Source: Salinimicrobium sp035607535
GTDB lineage: Bacteria; Bacteroidota; Bacteroidia; Flavobacteriales; Flavobacteriaceae
Length of the DNA: 64,000 bases
Direction of reading: 5' to 3'
Assembly: GCF_035607535.1 (NCBI RefSeq)
Contig: NZ_JAYDZX010000001.1
Location: forward strand, 682,001-746,000
Shown: positions 1 through 9,052 of the stretch, in pieces
Layout: the number at the start of each line of letters is the position of its first letter
Numbering within the stretch: the first letter of the stretch is position 1
Made by a program: the position numbers and the translations under genes
Notes under the pieces: model-generated
Databases searched by the model: none
Seen by the model: only the letters and a program-made list of their open reading frames with translations
Told to the model about the DNA's origin: nothing

Positions 1-1
1 C

Positions 2-445
2 AAAATCCCTTATATCCCGGCGGAAGTAAAGCCAGCTGAAGAAGTTGAGCCGCTTCCGGAACAACTCAAAGGAGAGCACCTAAAGATCCTTGTTGCTGAA
101 GACGACAATATTAGCTTTCTCTTCATTCAGCAGTTGTTAAACCTACCGGAAATAGAAGTTCTTCGTGCTACAGATGGCCGGCAGGTGATTGAGATGGCCC
201 GCGAAAATCCTGATATTTCACTTATACTAATGGATATAAAAATGCCTGAGATAAATGGCATCGAAGCCACCCGGGAGATAAGAAAGTTCAATACTGCTGT
301 ACCTATAATTGCCCAAAGCGCCTATACTTTCTCTGGTGAACAGGAAAAGGCGATGGAAGCAGGGTGCAATGGCTACATTACAAAACCGATCAATAAAAGT
401 CACTTCCTCAAGCTTATAAAGGACTACACCAATCACTCCAATTAG
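2..445 (+). CDS. C-terminal receiver domain of a truncated signalling protein (likely hybrid histidine kinase)
   Basis: The reading frame is open from the left edge, so only the C-terminus is present. It holds a complete CheY-like receiver domain: the acidic pair EDD follows a hydrophobic strand, the phospho-acceptor Asp lies in LILMDIKMPEINGIEA (near base 233), and the conserved Lys is in GYITKPI near the end. A proline- and glutamate-rich linker precedes the domain. Receiver domains at the very end of a long protein after such a linker are usual in hybrid histidine kinases, which take part in phosphorelays at the membrane. The kinase part would lie outside the window, so a stand-alone regulator with an N-terminal extension remains possible. 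The gene converges on the response regulator and kinase pair to its right. Confidence 0.8.
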   Translation, partial: KIPYIPAEVKPAEEVEPLPEQLKGEHLKILVAEDDNISFLFIQQLLNLPEIEVLRATDGRQVIEMARENPDISLILMDIKMPEINGIEATREIRKFNTAVPIIAQSAYTFSGEQEKAMEAGCNGYITKPINKSHFLKLIKDYTNHSN

Positions 446-919
446 GGATTTTTCACTCATACCTCCACTTCAGGAGCCATTTTTAAAAATTTCTTAAAAA
501 TTGTATGATTAAAATCATGATTCAACAACCTCTCCCTGCGTACATTTGCGCAGTTTTTATTGGTTCAATATCTGATAATGAAGAAAATGGTACGACTGCA
601 AAGAGATTTTCTCAGAAAACAAAATGTTTATGAAAAGTCAAACTGGGGTTAAACTGGAAAAGGGCAGCAGCAGCTAAAGATCATATCCCTACTTTTGAGC
701 TGACTTTTATGACTTAAAAAATGTATTAGTTAAAAAACTTGATCATGATCAAAAAAATAGTGCAGGAAAATCTTAACCGAATGTGTTTTCAACAAAGATC
801 TCTTTTTACAATTTTCCTCCTTTTGACAATATTTCTTTCAGCTATACTTATGGTAGACCTGTAGTTCACCTTAGCAAGGCATAATTAACAGGAAATGATC
901 AAATGGTGGAAAAGGTGCT
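446..919. other. Intergenic stretch between convergent genes
   Basis: This is 474 AT-rich bases between two convergent genes. The only clear structure is a 14-bp perfect palindrome, TTGATCATGATCAA, at 739-752, which matches the classical FNR box (TTGAT-N4-ATCAA). A 27-codon hydrophobic reading frame starts at 781 but has no supporting signal. No convincing terminator, repeat or longer gene was seen. Confidence 0.5.
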
Positions 920-1342
920 TTAAAAATCCACTTTTTCAGAGATATTCTCACAAGAAACTTCCTGAATAATCATTTCTAGTTTTTCCCGCATTAGCGGCTT
1001 TGAGATAAAACCTTTGACCCCGGGATATTTCTTCTTCTCCTTAGTAAAGTCTTCAATTGACGAAGTGAGAATGTAAACTGTTATGAGACTTTGAATTGCA
1101 GGGCAGATCTCTTCGAATACATCGAGAAAATCCCAGCCTGTCATGGTGGGCATATTCACATCTAAAAATAAAATACAAGCTGTTTCTTCCGGAACACAAA
1201 TATTTTCAACATCTGCCAGCGCTTCTTCGGGAATATTGTAAGAGAGAATTTTTGCTTCGGGGTCAACTTTCCTGATTAAAAGTTCACTTATCAAGTTGCT
1301 GGTAAGATCATCATCAACTAACAGATACTGCCGCTTCTTCAT
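920..1342 (-). CDS. Single-domain response regulator
   Basis: About 140 residues forming one receiver domain with no output domain. Visible landmarks are the acidic cluster VDDD near the N-terminus, the phospho-acceptor in LFLDVNMPTMTGWD, the switch threonine/serine in ILTSS and the lysine in FISKPL. The C-terminal tail is short. Such proteins act as phosphotransfer intermediates or control targets by protein contact. The start chosen is the second methionine (MKKRQYLLV), which reduces overlap with the upstream kinase gene to 29 bases; a start six codons earlier is possible. The overlap and shared direction point to translational coupling with that kinase, which lacks a receiver of its own that could be phosphorylated, so the two are the probable cognate pair (inference). 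Confidence 0.85.
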   Translation of the reverse strand: MKKRQYLLVDDDLTSNLISELLIRKVDPEAKILSYNIPEEALADVENICVPEETACILFLDVNMPTMTGWDFLDVFEEICPAIQSLITVYILTSSIEDFTKEKKKYPGVKGFISKPLMREKLEMIIQEVSCENISEKVDF

Positions 1343-4300
1343 CGTCTTCTTTTTTATCATATTGATTCTCTTCGTTAAATTCCATTAAAAACCTCGTGCC
1401 TTTTCCTACTTCACTAAATACTTCAATTTTACCACCCATTATCTCTACCTGGGTCTTGACCATAAATAAGCCCATTCCCTTGCCTGGTACATGACTGTGA
1501 AATCTTTTATACAGGCCAAAGACTTGATTCCCTCTCTTCCCCAGATCAATTCCGAGTCCGTTATCACTGAACTCTAACTGTATTCTTTTCCCTTTTCTTT
1601 GAGACTTAATTTCAATTACAGGGTCGACATCCGGTCGTCTATACTTAATACTGTTCATCAGGAGATTATAAAAAATACTGTGCAGGTATGATCTTGTCAC
1701 CCTTAACTCAGGCACCTCAGAAAAATTTGTGCGAATCTTTACCTGTTCGCCCTCTATAATCTGCCTTATACCTGATCTGATAGTCCTGATAAGTTTCTCC
1801 AGATCCACCATTTCTTTCCTCTCGCGTAAGTCGATCTTCACCTGTAGGATGTCATTAAGATCAGTAACAATAGTATCCAATCTTCTAATATTAGAAAATG
1901 TCTCCTGCAGCAGCCTTTCTTTTATCTGTTCCGGATATTCTTCGGTATTGATTAGCTTTTCCAATCCTAGAATATTTGCAACAGGAGCCCTGAGATTATG
2001 AGAAACGATGTAAGAAAACTGCTCCAGTCCTTTATTTGCAGCTACAAGTTCTGATGTGTATTTTCTAAGATTTCTATTCAATGTTTGTAGCTTATTTTCT
2101 GCAATTTTTCTTTCAGTTATATCTGAAGAAATACCTATATATCCTTTCAGCTCTCCGGAATTATTATAAAATGGCACTGTGGTAACTGAAGCAGGAAATT
2201 GCATCCCATTTTTTTTCTTAACCTCATATTCACCGGTCCAGGTTTTCCCTTTTTTAAGGCTCTTCATTATTTCTTTTCCCAATTCGAGAGTAACCTTCGA
2301 CGGTGTTACCTCTAAAATGTCTTTTCCCAGCACCTCTTCTTTCTGCCATCCATAGATTTCTTTAGCAGCCTTGTTCCAATAGGTGATCTTTCCTTTGGGA
2401 TCGGTTGCTATGACAGCCTGCCCAATTTTATCCAGAAGGTTAGCTTGAAAGCTATTTTCTCTTTCTACCTTTACCCTATCCGAAATATCAATTCCCATAC
2501 ATTGAATTTCCCCCCCAGGTCCCGATTCTCTTAAGAAAACCACATCCCATAAAGTAGTTTTTACAGTGTTATTCCTGCCCGGTTTATCCAGCTCTACCTG
2601 GAAGCCTTCTCCGGGTTGAGCAATGCATTTTTCACATACTTTTGCCAGTCTTTCATGATGATAATCCATAATAGAAGAAAGAGAATCCTGACCAATTACA
2701 TTTTGCCCTTCATAAAGCCACCCAAAATCCTTCAAAAACTTATCATTGCAGTAGGAGTATTTCCCTTCCATATCTACCCGGATTAGGTAACTGGTTTGAG
2801 ATTTAAGTATCCCTCGTACCCTGGCTTCACTGGTCACCAGCTTTTCAAGACTTTTTTTACTTTCTGTAATATCCTGTACAGTTCCTTTAAATACTTTTTG
2901 TCCCGATAGGCTGGTAGAAAGAGATCCCCTCTCGTGCACCCATTTTACACTTCCATTTGGCAAAATAATTCTGTGTTGAACATCAAGATTTTTACTCCCT
3001 GCCAGAGCAGCAGTATATTCAGAAAGAAAATTTTCGAGATCTTCAGGATGTATGGTCTTTATAAATTCATCTATAGACGGCGAAAATTCGCTTCTTTTTT
3101 TACACCAAATCCTGTACACCTCCTCTGTCCAGTAAAGATCTTCGCTCCTAAGATCCTTTTCCCAATACCCCAGTTTGGCAATGCGTTGTGCTGTAAGAAG
3201 TTTTATGCTTTTGTCCCTTAATTCCTGAAGAACGGCTTCTTTTTCTTCTTCTGCCTTTTTCTTTTCAGATAGGTCGCGAACGATCATGGAAGTTCTTTTT
3301 TCACCATGGGCAGTGAGAAAAACCGATGAAGTTAACTCCACTGGAAATTTACTACCATCCTTACGTATAAAAGTAACCTCTGCCTTTACATGACCCTTTG
3401 CCCGCCTTTCTTTTATAGCTTTCCCTACTCTTTCATCGCCGGAGTCCACAATTGCAAATCTCCCTGCTCTGCATATTTCGTCCTCGGTCATTCCCAGCAT
3501 CCTGCAGATTGCAGGATTTGCAGCAAGGATCTGCCCGTCTGTCACTGTTAGGAGAATACCATCCAGGCTGTGTTCAAAAAAGGAACGGTATTTTTCCTCG
3601 CTTTCCCGTATGGCCAATTCTGCTTTCTTATATTGAGATATATCTCGGAAGTTAACGACTAATCCACCAACAGCAGGATCTTTGATTAAATTGGTGAAAG
3701 TTGTTTCCAGCCAGCAATAACTTCCGCTTTGAGTTTTTATTCTAACTGGAAGACCAAAGAGCGGTAAACCCGGCATCTCAAAACAGGCCTGAACACCTTC
3801 TTCAACTAATTGTTGATCCAGAGGATGCACCAGGGAATAAAAATTGATTTTGCCAGCCTCCTTCTCGGTATAATGGAGGATCTTCTCTACAGAAGGTGAA
3901 ATATAGGAATTGCTACCATCCGGTCTCAGGATAATAATTCCATCTGAACTATTCTCTATGAGGCTCCTGAATTTTCTTTCATTTTGAACTAGTCTGTTTT
4001 TTAACTGCTCTCCCTCTCTTTTAAACCGATATTTCTTAGTGATCTTACGAATACAAATTGGAAGGCGGGCCGGCCTGTCAAGAAAAATGTAATCATCCAC
4101 TCCCTGCTTGAACAAATTCAAAGCTTCTTCTTCCAAAGAGGGATCAATAAGCAGGATAACAGGGAGATCAAATCTTTGATCTCCCAGGACTTCCAGAGCT
4201 GCAGAGCTGTAATTGAATTGTGGAGTATGATCTATTAGAACAACATCTGGTAATTCTTCTTGTACTAACTCCTGAAAAGCTATGATTGTATCGACAACAA

Positions 4301-4418
4301 GCCTCTCAAAAGCTATTTCTCCTCCCTTTAGAAAGAGCGGTAAAGTTTCATCTATGCCAGTTAAACGGGAAGTAAAATGCAATATCTTCTGTTTGTTCTC
4401 TACATATTCCTTCGACAT
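1314..4418 (-). CDS. Multi-PAS sensor histidine kinase
   Basis: A 1034-residue protein with no transmembrane segment visible, so probably cytoplasmic. The first ~135 residues resemble a receiver fold (VVLIDHTPQF, ILLIDPS, DDYIFLDRP) but lack a normal phospho-acceptor setting. Five PAS/PAC units follow at roughly 147-268, 272-388, 402-515, 525-648 and 655-780. The dimerisation/phospho-acceptor helix carries His807 in SHNLRAP. The ATPase domain has an N box (LLMNSIKYRR, Asn near 922), a G1 box (SDNGLG near 951) and a G2 box (GKGMGLF near 979). It should autophosphorylate and pass the phosphate to the overlapping response regulator. The signal is unknown; several PAS units suggest redox, light or small-ligand sensing. 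The acidic C-terminal tail (DDEE) overlaps the next gene. Confidence 0.9.
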   Translation of the reverse strand: MSKEYVENKQKILHFTSRLTGIDETLPLFLKGGEIAFERLVVDTIIAFQELVQEELPDVVLIDHTPQFNYSSAALEVLGDQRFDLPVILLIDPSLEEEALNLFKQGVDDYIFLDRPARLPICIRKITKKYRFKREGEQLKNRLVQNERKFRSLIENSSDGIIILRPDGSNSYISPSVEKILHYTEKEAGKINFYSLVHPLDQQLVEEGVQACFEMPGLPLFGLPVRIKTQSGSYCWLETTFTNLIKDPAVGGLVVNFRDISQYKKAELAIRESEEKYRSFFEHSLDGILLTVTDGQILAANPAICRMLGMTEDEICRAGRFAIVDSGDERVGKAIKERRAKGHVKAEVTFIRKDGSKFPVELTSSVFLTAHGEKRTSMIVRDLSEKKKAEEEKEAVLQELRDKSIKLLTAQRIAKLGYWEKDLRSEDLYWTEEVYRIWCKKRSEFSPSIDEFIKTIHPEDLENFLSEYTAALAGSKNLDVQHRIILPNGSVKWVHERGSLSTSLSGQKVFKGTVQDITESKKSLEKLVTSEARVRGILKSQTSYLIRVDMEGKYSYCNDKFLKDFGWLYEGQNVIGQDSLSSIMDYHHERLAKVCEKCIAQPGEGFQVELDKPGRNNTVKTTLWDVVFLRESGPGGEIQCMGIDISDRVKVERENSFQANLLDKIGQAVIATDPKGKITYWNKAAKEIYGWQKEEVLGKDILEVTPSKVTLELGKEIMKSLKKGKTWTGEYEVKKKNGMQFPASVTTVPFYNNSGELKGYIGISSDITERKIAENKLQTLNRNLRKYTSELVAANKGLEQFSYIVSHNLRAPVANILGLEKLINTEEYPEQIKERLLQETFSNIRRLDTIVTDLNDILQVKIDLRERKEMVDLEKLIRTIRSGIRQIIEGEQVKIRTNFSEVPELRVTRSYLHSIFYNLLMNSIKYRRPDVDPVIEIKSQRKGKRIQLEFSDNGLGIDLGKRGNQVFGLYKRFHSHVPGKGMGLFMVKTQVEIMGGKIEVFSEVGKGTRFLMEFNEENQYDKKEDDEEAAVSVS

Positions 4419-4769
4419 ACAGTATAATTTTATCGATAAAGAGTAAACTTGGTAGAGCTAAGATAATTTTATTTCTGACATTTTAACTTTTAATTAAGAA
4501 AATTTATTAGCAGAAAAAGGTCTTATGCAGAAAAAGAAGTACAATATCCGGAATACAAGAAGAATAATCAGCTTGTCTGTAATGAAAGAAAATACCTACA
4601 AAAATTTAAAATTCTATAGATCTTCAAACTATTACGTGCACAAGGAGGCCAGGTTTAAAGGGCCAAAATTACTATTGTACCCTCCTTTCAGTCATTGCAG
4701 ATAGTAGTACAAACACAGGAATAATAGGAGTAAAACAGGGCCTTGATCTAGAGTTTTGGGCAGGTATAT
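4419..4769. other. Intergenic stretch without recognisable features
   Basis: About 350 AT-rich bases between the kinase start and the ligA stop. I see no reading frame of note, no perfect TAnnTTTG element for the kinase on the minus strand and no strong hairpin. Confidence 0.4.
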
Positions 4770-6758
4770 CTAAAGCATTTTTAAAAAATCCTCTTCGCCG
4801 ATGATCGGAATTCCTAAGCTTTCAGCCTTAGCCAATTTGCTTGGTCCCATGTTTTCTCCGGCTACGACGTAGCTTGTTTTGGATGAAATGGAGCCCGAAA
4901 CTTTCCCGCCGTTGTCTTCAATGAGCTTCTTGAGGTCGTTGCGCGACATTTCGAAAACTCCCGAAACCACGAAGGTCTGTCCCTCCAGTTTGTTTGTTTG
5001 ATTTGCAAGTTTCTCCGCAGAAATCTCTAACTGTAAGCCGTAATCTTTCAATCGCTCCACATTTCTTACATTCTCCCCGTCCCGGAAAAAGTCCACAACA
5101 CTTTCGGCTATCCTCTCTCCTATTTCATCCACATTCTCAAGCTCTTCCTTTTTTGCCTCTTTTAAAGCATCTACATTTTTGAAATGCTTTGCCAGTTTTT
5201 TGGCTACAGTTTCACCCACATATCTTATGCCGAGGGCAAAAAGTACCCGCTCAAATGGGATCTGCTTTGAATTTTCGATCCCGGTGATCAGGTTTTCAGC
5301 AGATTTTTTGGCCATTCGTTCCAAGGGAAGGATCTGTTCCTTCTTTAGCTCGTAGAGGTCGGCGTAGTTACCTATTAATCCTTCATTCACCAGTAAAGCT
5401 ACCGTTTCGCCTCCCAGACCTTCGATATCCATGGCTTTTCTGGAAATAAAGTGCTGAATTCTTCCAATGATCTGTGGAGGACAACCATTGAAATTGGGAC
5501 AGTAATGTTGTGCCTCGCCTTCATTCCTTACCAGTTCGGTATCACATTCCGGGCAATTTGTAATGTATTGAGTAGCTTCAGATTCCGGGTCACGTTTGGT
5601 AAAATCTACTCCCACTATCTTAGGGATGATCTCCCCTCCTTTTTCCACATAAACTTCATCCCCTTCCCGAACATCCAGCTTTTCGATTTGATCTGCATTG
5701 TGAAGAGAAGCCCTTTTCACTGTTGTTCCTCCCAGCTGTACCGGCTCAAGGTTGGCTACAGGAGTAATTGCCCCCGTACGCCCAACCTGGTAAGTAATTT
5801 TATTCAGCTTTGTAGAAACCTGTTCTGCCTTAAATTTATAAGCCATTGCCCAGCGCGGAGCCTTTGCCGTATAACCAAGTTCCTCCTGTTGATGCAAACT
5901 GTTCACCTTCACCACCACTCCGTCAGTCTCGTAAGGCAAATCATGCCTGTGCACATCCCAGAAGTTGACAAAATCCATAACTTCCTCCAGGTTTTTCGCG
6001 AGTTTAGCCTCTTCCGGAACTTTGAACCCCCACTCTCTTGCCTTCTGAAGACTTTCATACTGGGTCTTAATTCCCAGGTTATTTCCCGCGAAATTGTACA
6101 ACAGGCAGTCCAATGGTCTTTTTGCAACTTCGGCACTGTCCTGCAACTTCAGACTTCCTGAAGCTGTGTTCCGAGGATTCGCGTATGGCTCTTCCCCTGC
6201 TTCTACACGGGCTGCATTGAGGTGCGCGAAACCTTCATACGGTAGAACGATCTCTCCTCTTATCTCAAATTTTTCGGGATAATCTCCCTTCAGCTTTAAG
6301 GGAACAGACCGAATGGTTCGTACGTTGTTGGTCACATCATCTCCCTGGATACCATCCCCCCGGGTCACTGCCTGCTTAAATTCCCCTTTTTCATAGGTAA
6401 GACTAATGGAGGCTCCGTCATATTTAAGTTCACAGGTAAAATTTACCTCCCCGTCAACCTGCTTAACGATCCTTTTCTCCCAATTCTCCAGGTCTTCTTT
6501 TGAATAGGAATTATCCAGGGAATACATTCTGTGCTCATGGACCACGGTGGCAAAATTCTTTGTCACGGCACCTCCAACCCGAAGCGTCGGGGAATTCTCG
6601 TCATAAAATTCCGGATGCTTTTCCTCAAGCTCCTGAAGTTCTTTCAGCTTTTGATCGAATTCATAATCGGAGATCTCCGGCTTGTCGAGTACATAATAAA
6701 GATGGTTATGATGATGCAGCTCCTTTCTCAGAGCACTAATCTTTTCTCCCGGTTTCAT
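4770..6758 (-). CDS. ligA: NAD-dependent DNA ligase LigA
   Basis: A 662-residue protein, the normal length for bacterial LigA, which seals nicks in duplex DNA using NAD as the AMP donor during replication and repair. The adenylation lysine is Lys112 in ELKYDGAS. The N-terminal Ia domain (HHHNHLYYVLDKPEISDYEFD) binds NMN. Then come the OB-fold region (VGRTGAITPVANLEP), a zinc finger (CPECDTELV with a following CPNFNGC), helix-hairpin-helix repeats (ALGIRYVGETVAKKL, VDEIGERIAESV) and a C-terminal BRCT domain from about residue 585 (GQTFVVSGVFEMSR). Its start overlaps the stop of the VOC gene by four bases (ATGA), so it is the last gene of a prmC-VOC-ligA operon. Confidence 0.98.
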   Translation of the reverse strand: MKPGEKISALRKELHHHNHLYYVLDKPEISDYEFDQKLKELQELEEKHPEFYDENSPTLRVGGAVTKNFATVVHEHRMYSLDNSYSKEDLENWEKRIVKQVDGEVNFTCELKYDGASISLTYEKGEFKQAVTRGDGIQGDDVTNNVRTIRSVPLKLKGDYPEKFEIRGEIVLPYEGFAHLNAARVEAGEEPYANPRNTASGSLKLQDSAEVAKRPLDCLLYNFAGNNLGIKTQYESLQKAREWGFKVPEEAKLAKNLEEVMDFVNFWDVHRHDLPYETDGVVVKVNSLHQQEELGYTAKAPRWAMAYKFKAEQVSTKLNKITYQVGRTGAITPVANLEPVQLGGTTVKRASLHNADQIEKLDVREGDEVYVEKGGEIIPKIVGVDFTKRDPESEATQYITNCPECDTELVRNEGEAQHYCPNFNGCPPQIIGRIQHFISRKAMDIEGLGGETVALLVNEGLIGNYADLYELKKEQILPLERMAKKSAENLITGIENSKQIPFERVLFALGIRYVGETVAKKLAKHFKNVDALKEAKKEELENVDEIGERIAESVVDFFRDGENVRNVERLKDYGLQLEISAEKLANQTNKLEGQTFVVSGVFEMSRNDLKKLIEDNGGKVSGSISSKTSYVVAGENMGPSKLAKAESLGIPIIGEEDFLKML

Positions 6759-7420
6759 AGAAGTTCAAGTCTTTCGTTTCTGAATACTACCCCGAAAAAG
6801 GCTTTTTCAACAGATATTTTTAGTTCAAATGGCGAGGCAAATGCCTTATCGCCGGTTGGGATCCAATCTTTTTGATCTTTATTGATAATAATAAAAAGGC
6901 CCTCATCATCTCCCACTGCACAAAAGCGTTCGTAATCTCCGGAATATTTTTCTAGTCCGAAATTCTCATTTAGAAAAGAAAATTTTTCTTCCACATTAGT
7001 GGTTGCAAGTCCGACTTCACTTATCCCAAGTATCTCTCCTGAAGAAAATTCATCTTTTTGAGCGGGATAAAAATCTCTTCGGGAAATAAACTCCAGGATA
7101 TTCTTATCGGCATCGTAGAAGTAAAGGGATTTTGCTTTCCAGGCAGGAAAATCGACTATTTTATCACCATCATTTTTTAAAACGGACAGCTTTTTTTCAA
7201 GCCATGCCAGGGCAGAATTTTCCCGCTGTTGCGGAATATGAAAGGCAAGATGATAAGGAGTAGCATCTTTATGCTCCTCAATTTCCAATGCTGAAAAACC
7301 TATTTGCACCCGAAAACTGCTTTCCCCACTTTCCTTTACGGGCAACTCCAGCACATCCCGGTAAAACGTCTTTTGTTCTTCGATCTTTTGACTGAAGATC
7401 TTGAGATATTCTATTTTCAT
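6755..7420 (-). CDS. VOC-superfamily (glyoxalase/dioxygenase-like) protein
   Basis: A 221-residue protein with the two-module pattern of the vicinal oxygen chelate fold. The N-terminal module begins IEYLKIFSQKIEEQKTFYRD and ends with FYDADKNILEFISR, whose final strand supplies the usual metal-ligand glutamate. The second module (ILGISEVGLATTNVEE) is less conserved. VOC enzymes include glyoxalases, extradiol dioxygenases and fosfomycin-type resistance proteins, and the substrate cannot be assigned here. The gene is coupled by four-base overlaps on both sides, to prmC upstream and ligA downstream, so it is transcribed with them although no functional link is evident. Confidence 0.75.
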   Translation of the reverse strand: MKIEYLKIFSQKIEEQKTFYRDVLELPVKESGESSFRVQIGFSALEIEEHKDATPYHLAFHIPQQRENSALAWLEKKLSVLKNDGDKIVDFPAWKAKSLYFYDADKNILEFISRRDFYPAQKDEFSSGEILGISEVGLATTNVEEKFSFLNENFGLEKYSGDYERFCAVGDDEGLFIIINKDQKDWIPTGDKAFASPFELKISVEKAFFGVVFRNERLELL

Positions 7421-8259
7421 GCTTTTACACCTTTGAGCATACGTTCTGCCCCGAAAATATCCTTTTTTAAGGTGGTTTGGAAATTTTTTTTCTGTAAAAG
7501 GGTCTCGGTTTCCTTTCCCAGGTATTGGTTGATCTCGAAAAAAAGCTTCCCTCCAGGAGGTAAATTTTCAGCAGCTAGAGTCGTGATCTTATTATAAAAT
7601 AAAAGCGGATCTTCATCTTTTACGTAAAGGGCTGTCTTCGGCTCGTGTTCCAGAACATTCCGCTGCATGTGCTCCTTCTCCAACTCCCTTACATAAGGTG
7701 GATTTGAAACAATAACATCAAAATCTTGTGAAAATCTTTGGGTAGCGAGAATATCCAGCTGCAAAAAATTCACGCCGGCTTCATGCTTTCGGGCATTAGA
7801 CTTGGCCACTGCAAGAGCTTCGGGAGAAATGTCTACGGCAGTCACTTTTGCTTCCGGAAGATTTTTTGCCAGGGCAATGGCAATACAGCCACTCCCGGTT
7901 CCAATGTCGAGGATCTCTACCTTTTTCCCCGTGAGGTCCAGGATCATCCATTCCACCAACTCTTCAGTCTCCGGCCGGGGAATCAGAACATCCCGATTCA
8001 CCTGTAAGTCAAGCCCGAAAAATTCTGTGTGTCCGGTGATGTACTGTATCGGTTCGTGTAGTTTTAGCCGCTGCAAAGCAGTGGTCAATACTTCAATTTC
8101 CTTTTCCGATAATTCCCTGTCGGGTCTTAAAGCAATATCCAACCTTGTCAAACTCAAATAATCTTCCGCAAGAATATTAAAGAAGGAGCCTATTTCCTCT
8201 GTCGAATATTCTCCGGCCAGGGTGTCAAAAAAGTGATTTTTAAAGGCTGTTATTTTCAT
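7417..8259 (-). CDS. prmC: Peptide chain release factor N5-glutamine methyltransferase PrmC
   Basis: About 280 residues, the usual PrmC length. The enzyme methylates the glutamine of the GGQ motif in release factors RF1 and RF2 using S-adenosylmethionine. Visible signatures are the N-terminal helical substrate-binding domain, the linker IPRPETEELVEW, SAM motif I (ILDIGTGSGCIAIALA), the acidic end of the second strand (VTAVDIS) and the catalytic NPPY in IVSNPPYVRE. I chose the methionine of MKITAFKNHF; a start 20 codons upstream would run into the repeat-rich intergenic region and adds no family sequence. It is the first gene of the prmC-VOC-ligA operon and is separated from a GNAT gene by a repeat mosaic. 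Confidence 0.96.
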   Translation of the reverse strand: MKITAFKNHFFDTLAGEYSTEEIGSFFNILAEDYLSLTRLDIALRPDRELSEKEIEVLTTALQRLKLHEPIQYITGHTEFFGLDLQVNRDVLIPRPETEELVEWMILDLTGKKVEILDIGTGSGCIAIALAKNLPEAKVTAVDISPEALAVAKSNARKHEAGVNFLQLDILATQRFSQDFDVIVSNPPYVRELEKEHMQRNVLEHEPKTALYVKDEDPLLFYNKITTLAAENLPPGGKLFFEINQYLGKETETLLQKKNFQTTLKKDIFGAERMLKGVKA

Positions 8260-8309
8260 GGATTTAAGGTTACGATATGGGAGCAATTTTAAAAATACGC
8301 TCTGTGAAT

Positions 8310-8500
8310 TTTCACACAAAGATCACGAAGAGCAAAAAGTAGAACAGGAAGGTACTACTCTTTCCCTGTTTCCCGCAGATAACGCTGATTTCCGCAGAAT
8401 AACCCTAAATCCCCCCTGAAGGGGGACTTTAGAAATTATCTACCAGATTAGTGCAAATAAAATATTTTCAAATTAGCAAATCTTCAAATCTTCAAATCAG
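8310..8500. repeat. Mosaic of short repeat-like elements
   Basis: The intergenic region upstream of prmC contains four unlike repeat-type segments in a row: a CACAAAGATCACGAAG segment (near 8313-8330), a segment with the half-repeat CGCAGATAACGCTGATTT followed by CCGCAGA (8374-8398), a hairpin built on CCCCCC-TGAA-GGGGG (8405-8431), and 2.5 copies of AAATCTTC (8478-8498). Similar segments are, to my knowledge, common between genes of Bacteroidota. Their origin is unknown, and copies elsewhere in the genome cannot be checked here. Confidence 0.5.
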
Positions 8501-8537
8501 GTTTTGGAATTTGGTGCTTAGTTTTTGGGATTTGAGA

Positions 8538-9023
8538 TTACAAATCTCTAATCATCCAAACACTACAATTATAGTGACCTGTATCCCCCAGCGGCCCATC
8601 CAGACGCTCAAATCCGGAGCGTTTGTAAAGTTTTTGAGCCTGTTCCATGTAAGGCATGGTCTCAATGTAGCACTTCTCGTAACCCTGTGCCTTGGCAAAT
8701 TCGAGGCATTTTTTCATCATTTCGGCACCAACTCCCTTTCCGCGGACTTCAGGTAAGAAATACATTTTTTGAAGTTCACAAATTGAGCCGTCAAAGTTTG
8801 CCAGCGGCGCAATTCCGGCTCCTCCTATGATCTTTCCGTGGTCATCAACAACAAAATATTTTTTACGATCTTCATCATACTCGGCATGCATATCGCTAAG
8901 GGAAGCATCTTCGTATGCCGTTCCCACTTTAGGAACTCCCATTTCTACCAGTACGCTTTGTACGACCGACTTAACCTGCTCATTATCTTCAGGTTTTATT
9001 TCCCGAATTGTGTAAGTGCTCAT
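8538..9023 (-). CDS. GNAT-family N-acetyltransferase
   Basis: A 161-residue single-domain GNAT protein. The acetyl-CoA pyrophosphate loop is visible as EVRGKGVGAEMM (the R/Q-x-x-G-x-G/A pattern), preceded by the strand CELQKMYFLPE and followed by CYIETMPYMEQAQKLYKRSGF, the usual motif B tyrosine region. These enzymes move an acetyl group from acetyl-CoA to an amine of a small molecule or protein; the substrate is not deducible. It starts 29 bases from the divergent ribD start, so the two promoters must overlap. The downstream side opens on a repeat-rich gap. Confidence 0.85.
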   Translation of the reverse strand: MSTYTIREIKPEDNEQVKSVVQSVLVEMGVPKVGTAYEDASLSDMHAEYDEDRKKYFVVDDHGKIIGGAGIAPLANFDGSICELQKMYFLPEVRGKGVGAEMMKKCLEFAKAQGYEKCYIETMPYMEQAQKLYKRSGFERLDGPLGDTGHYNCSVWMIRDL

Positions 9024-9039
9024 TATCTTTATTAAATGC

Positions 9040-9047
9040 TATTTTTG
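9040..9047 (+). promoter_or_regulatory. -7 promoter element of ribD
   Basis: TATTTTTG fits the Bacteroidota -7 consensus TAnnTTTG. Only five bases separate it from the GTG at 9053, so transcription would begin at or next to the start codon (leaderless mRNA). No TTG at the expected -33 spacing is seen. Confidence 0.55.
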
Positions 9048-9052
9048 TGCGG

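Noticed and set aside
781..864. 27-codon hydrophobic frame starting with MCFQQ
   Set aside because: Short, no ribosome binding or -7 element at the right distance, no known homologue; kept only as a note to the palindrome at 739-752.
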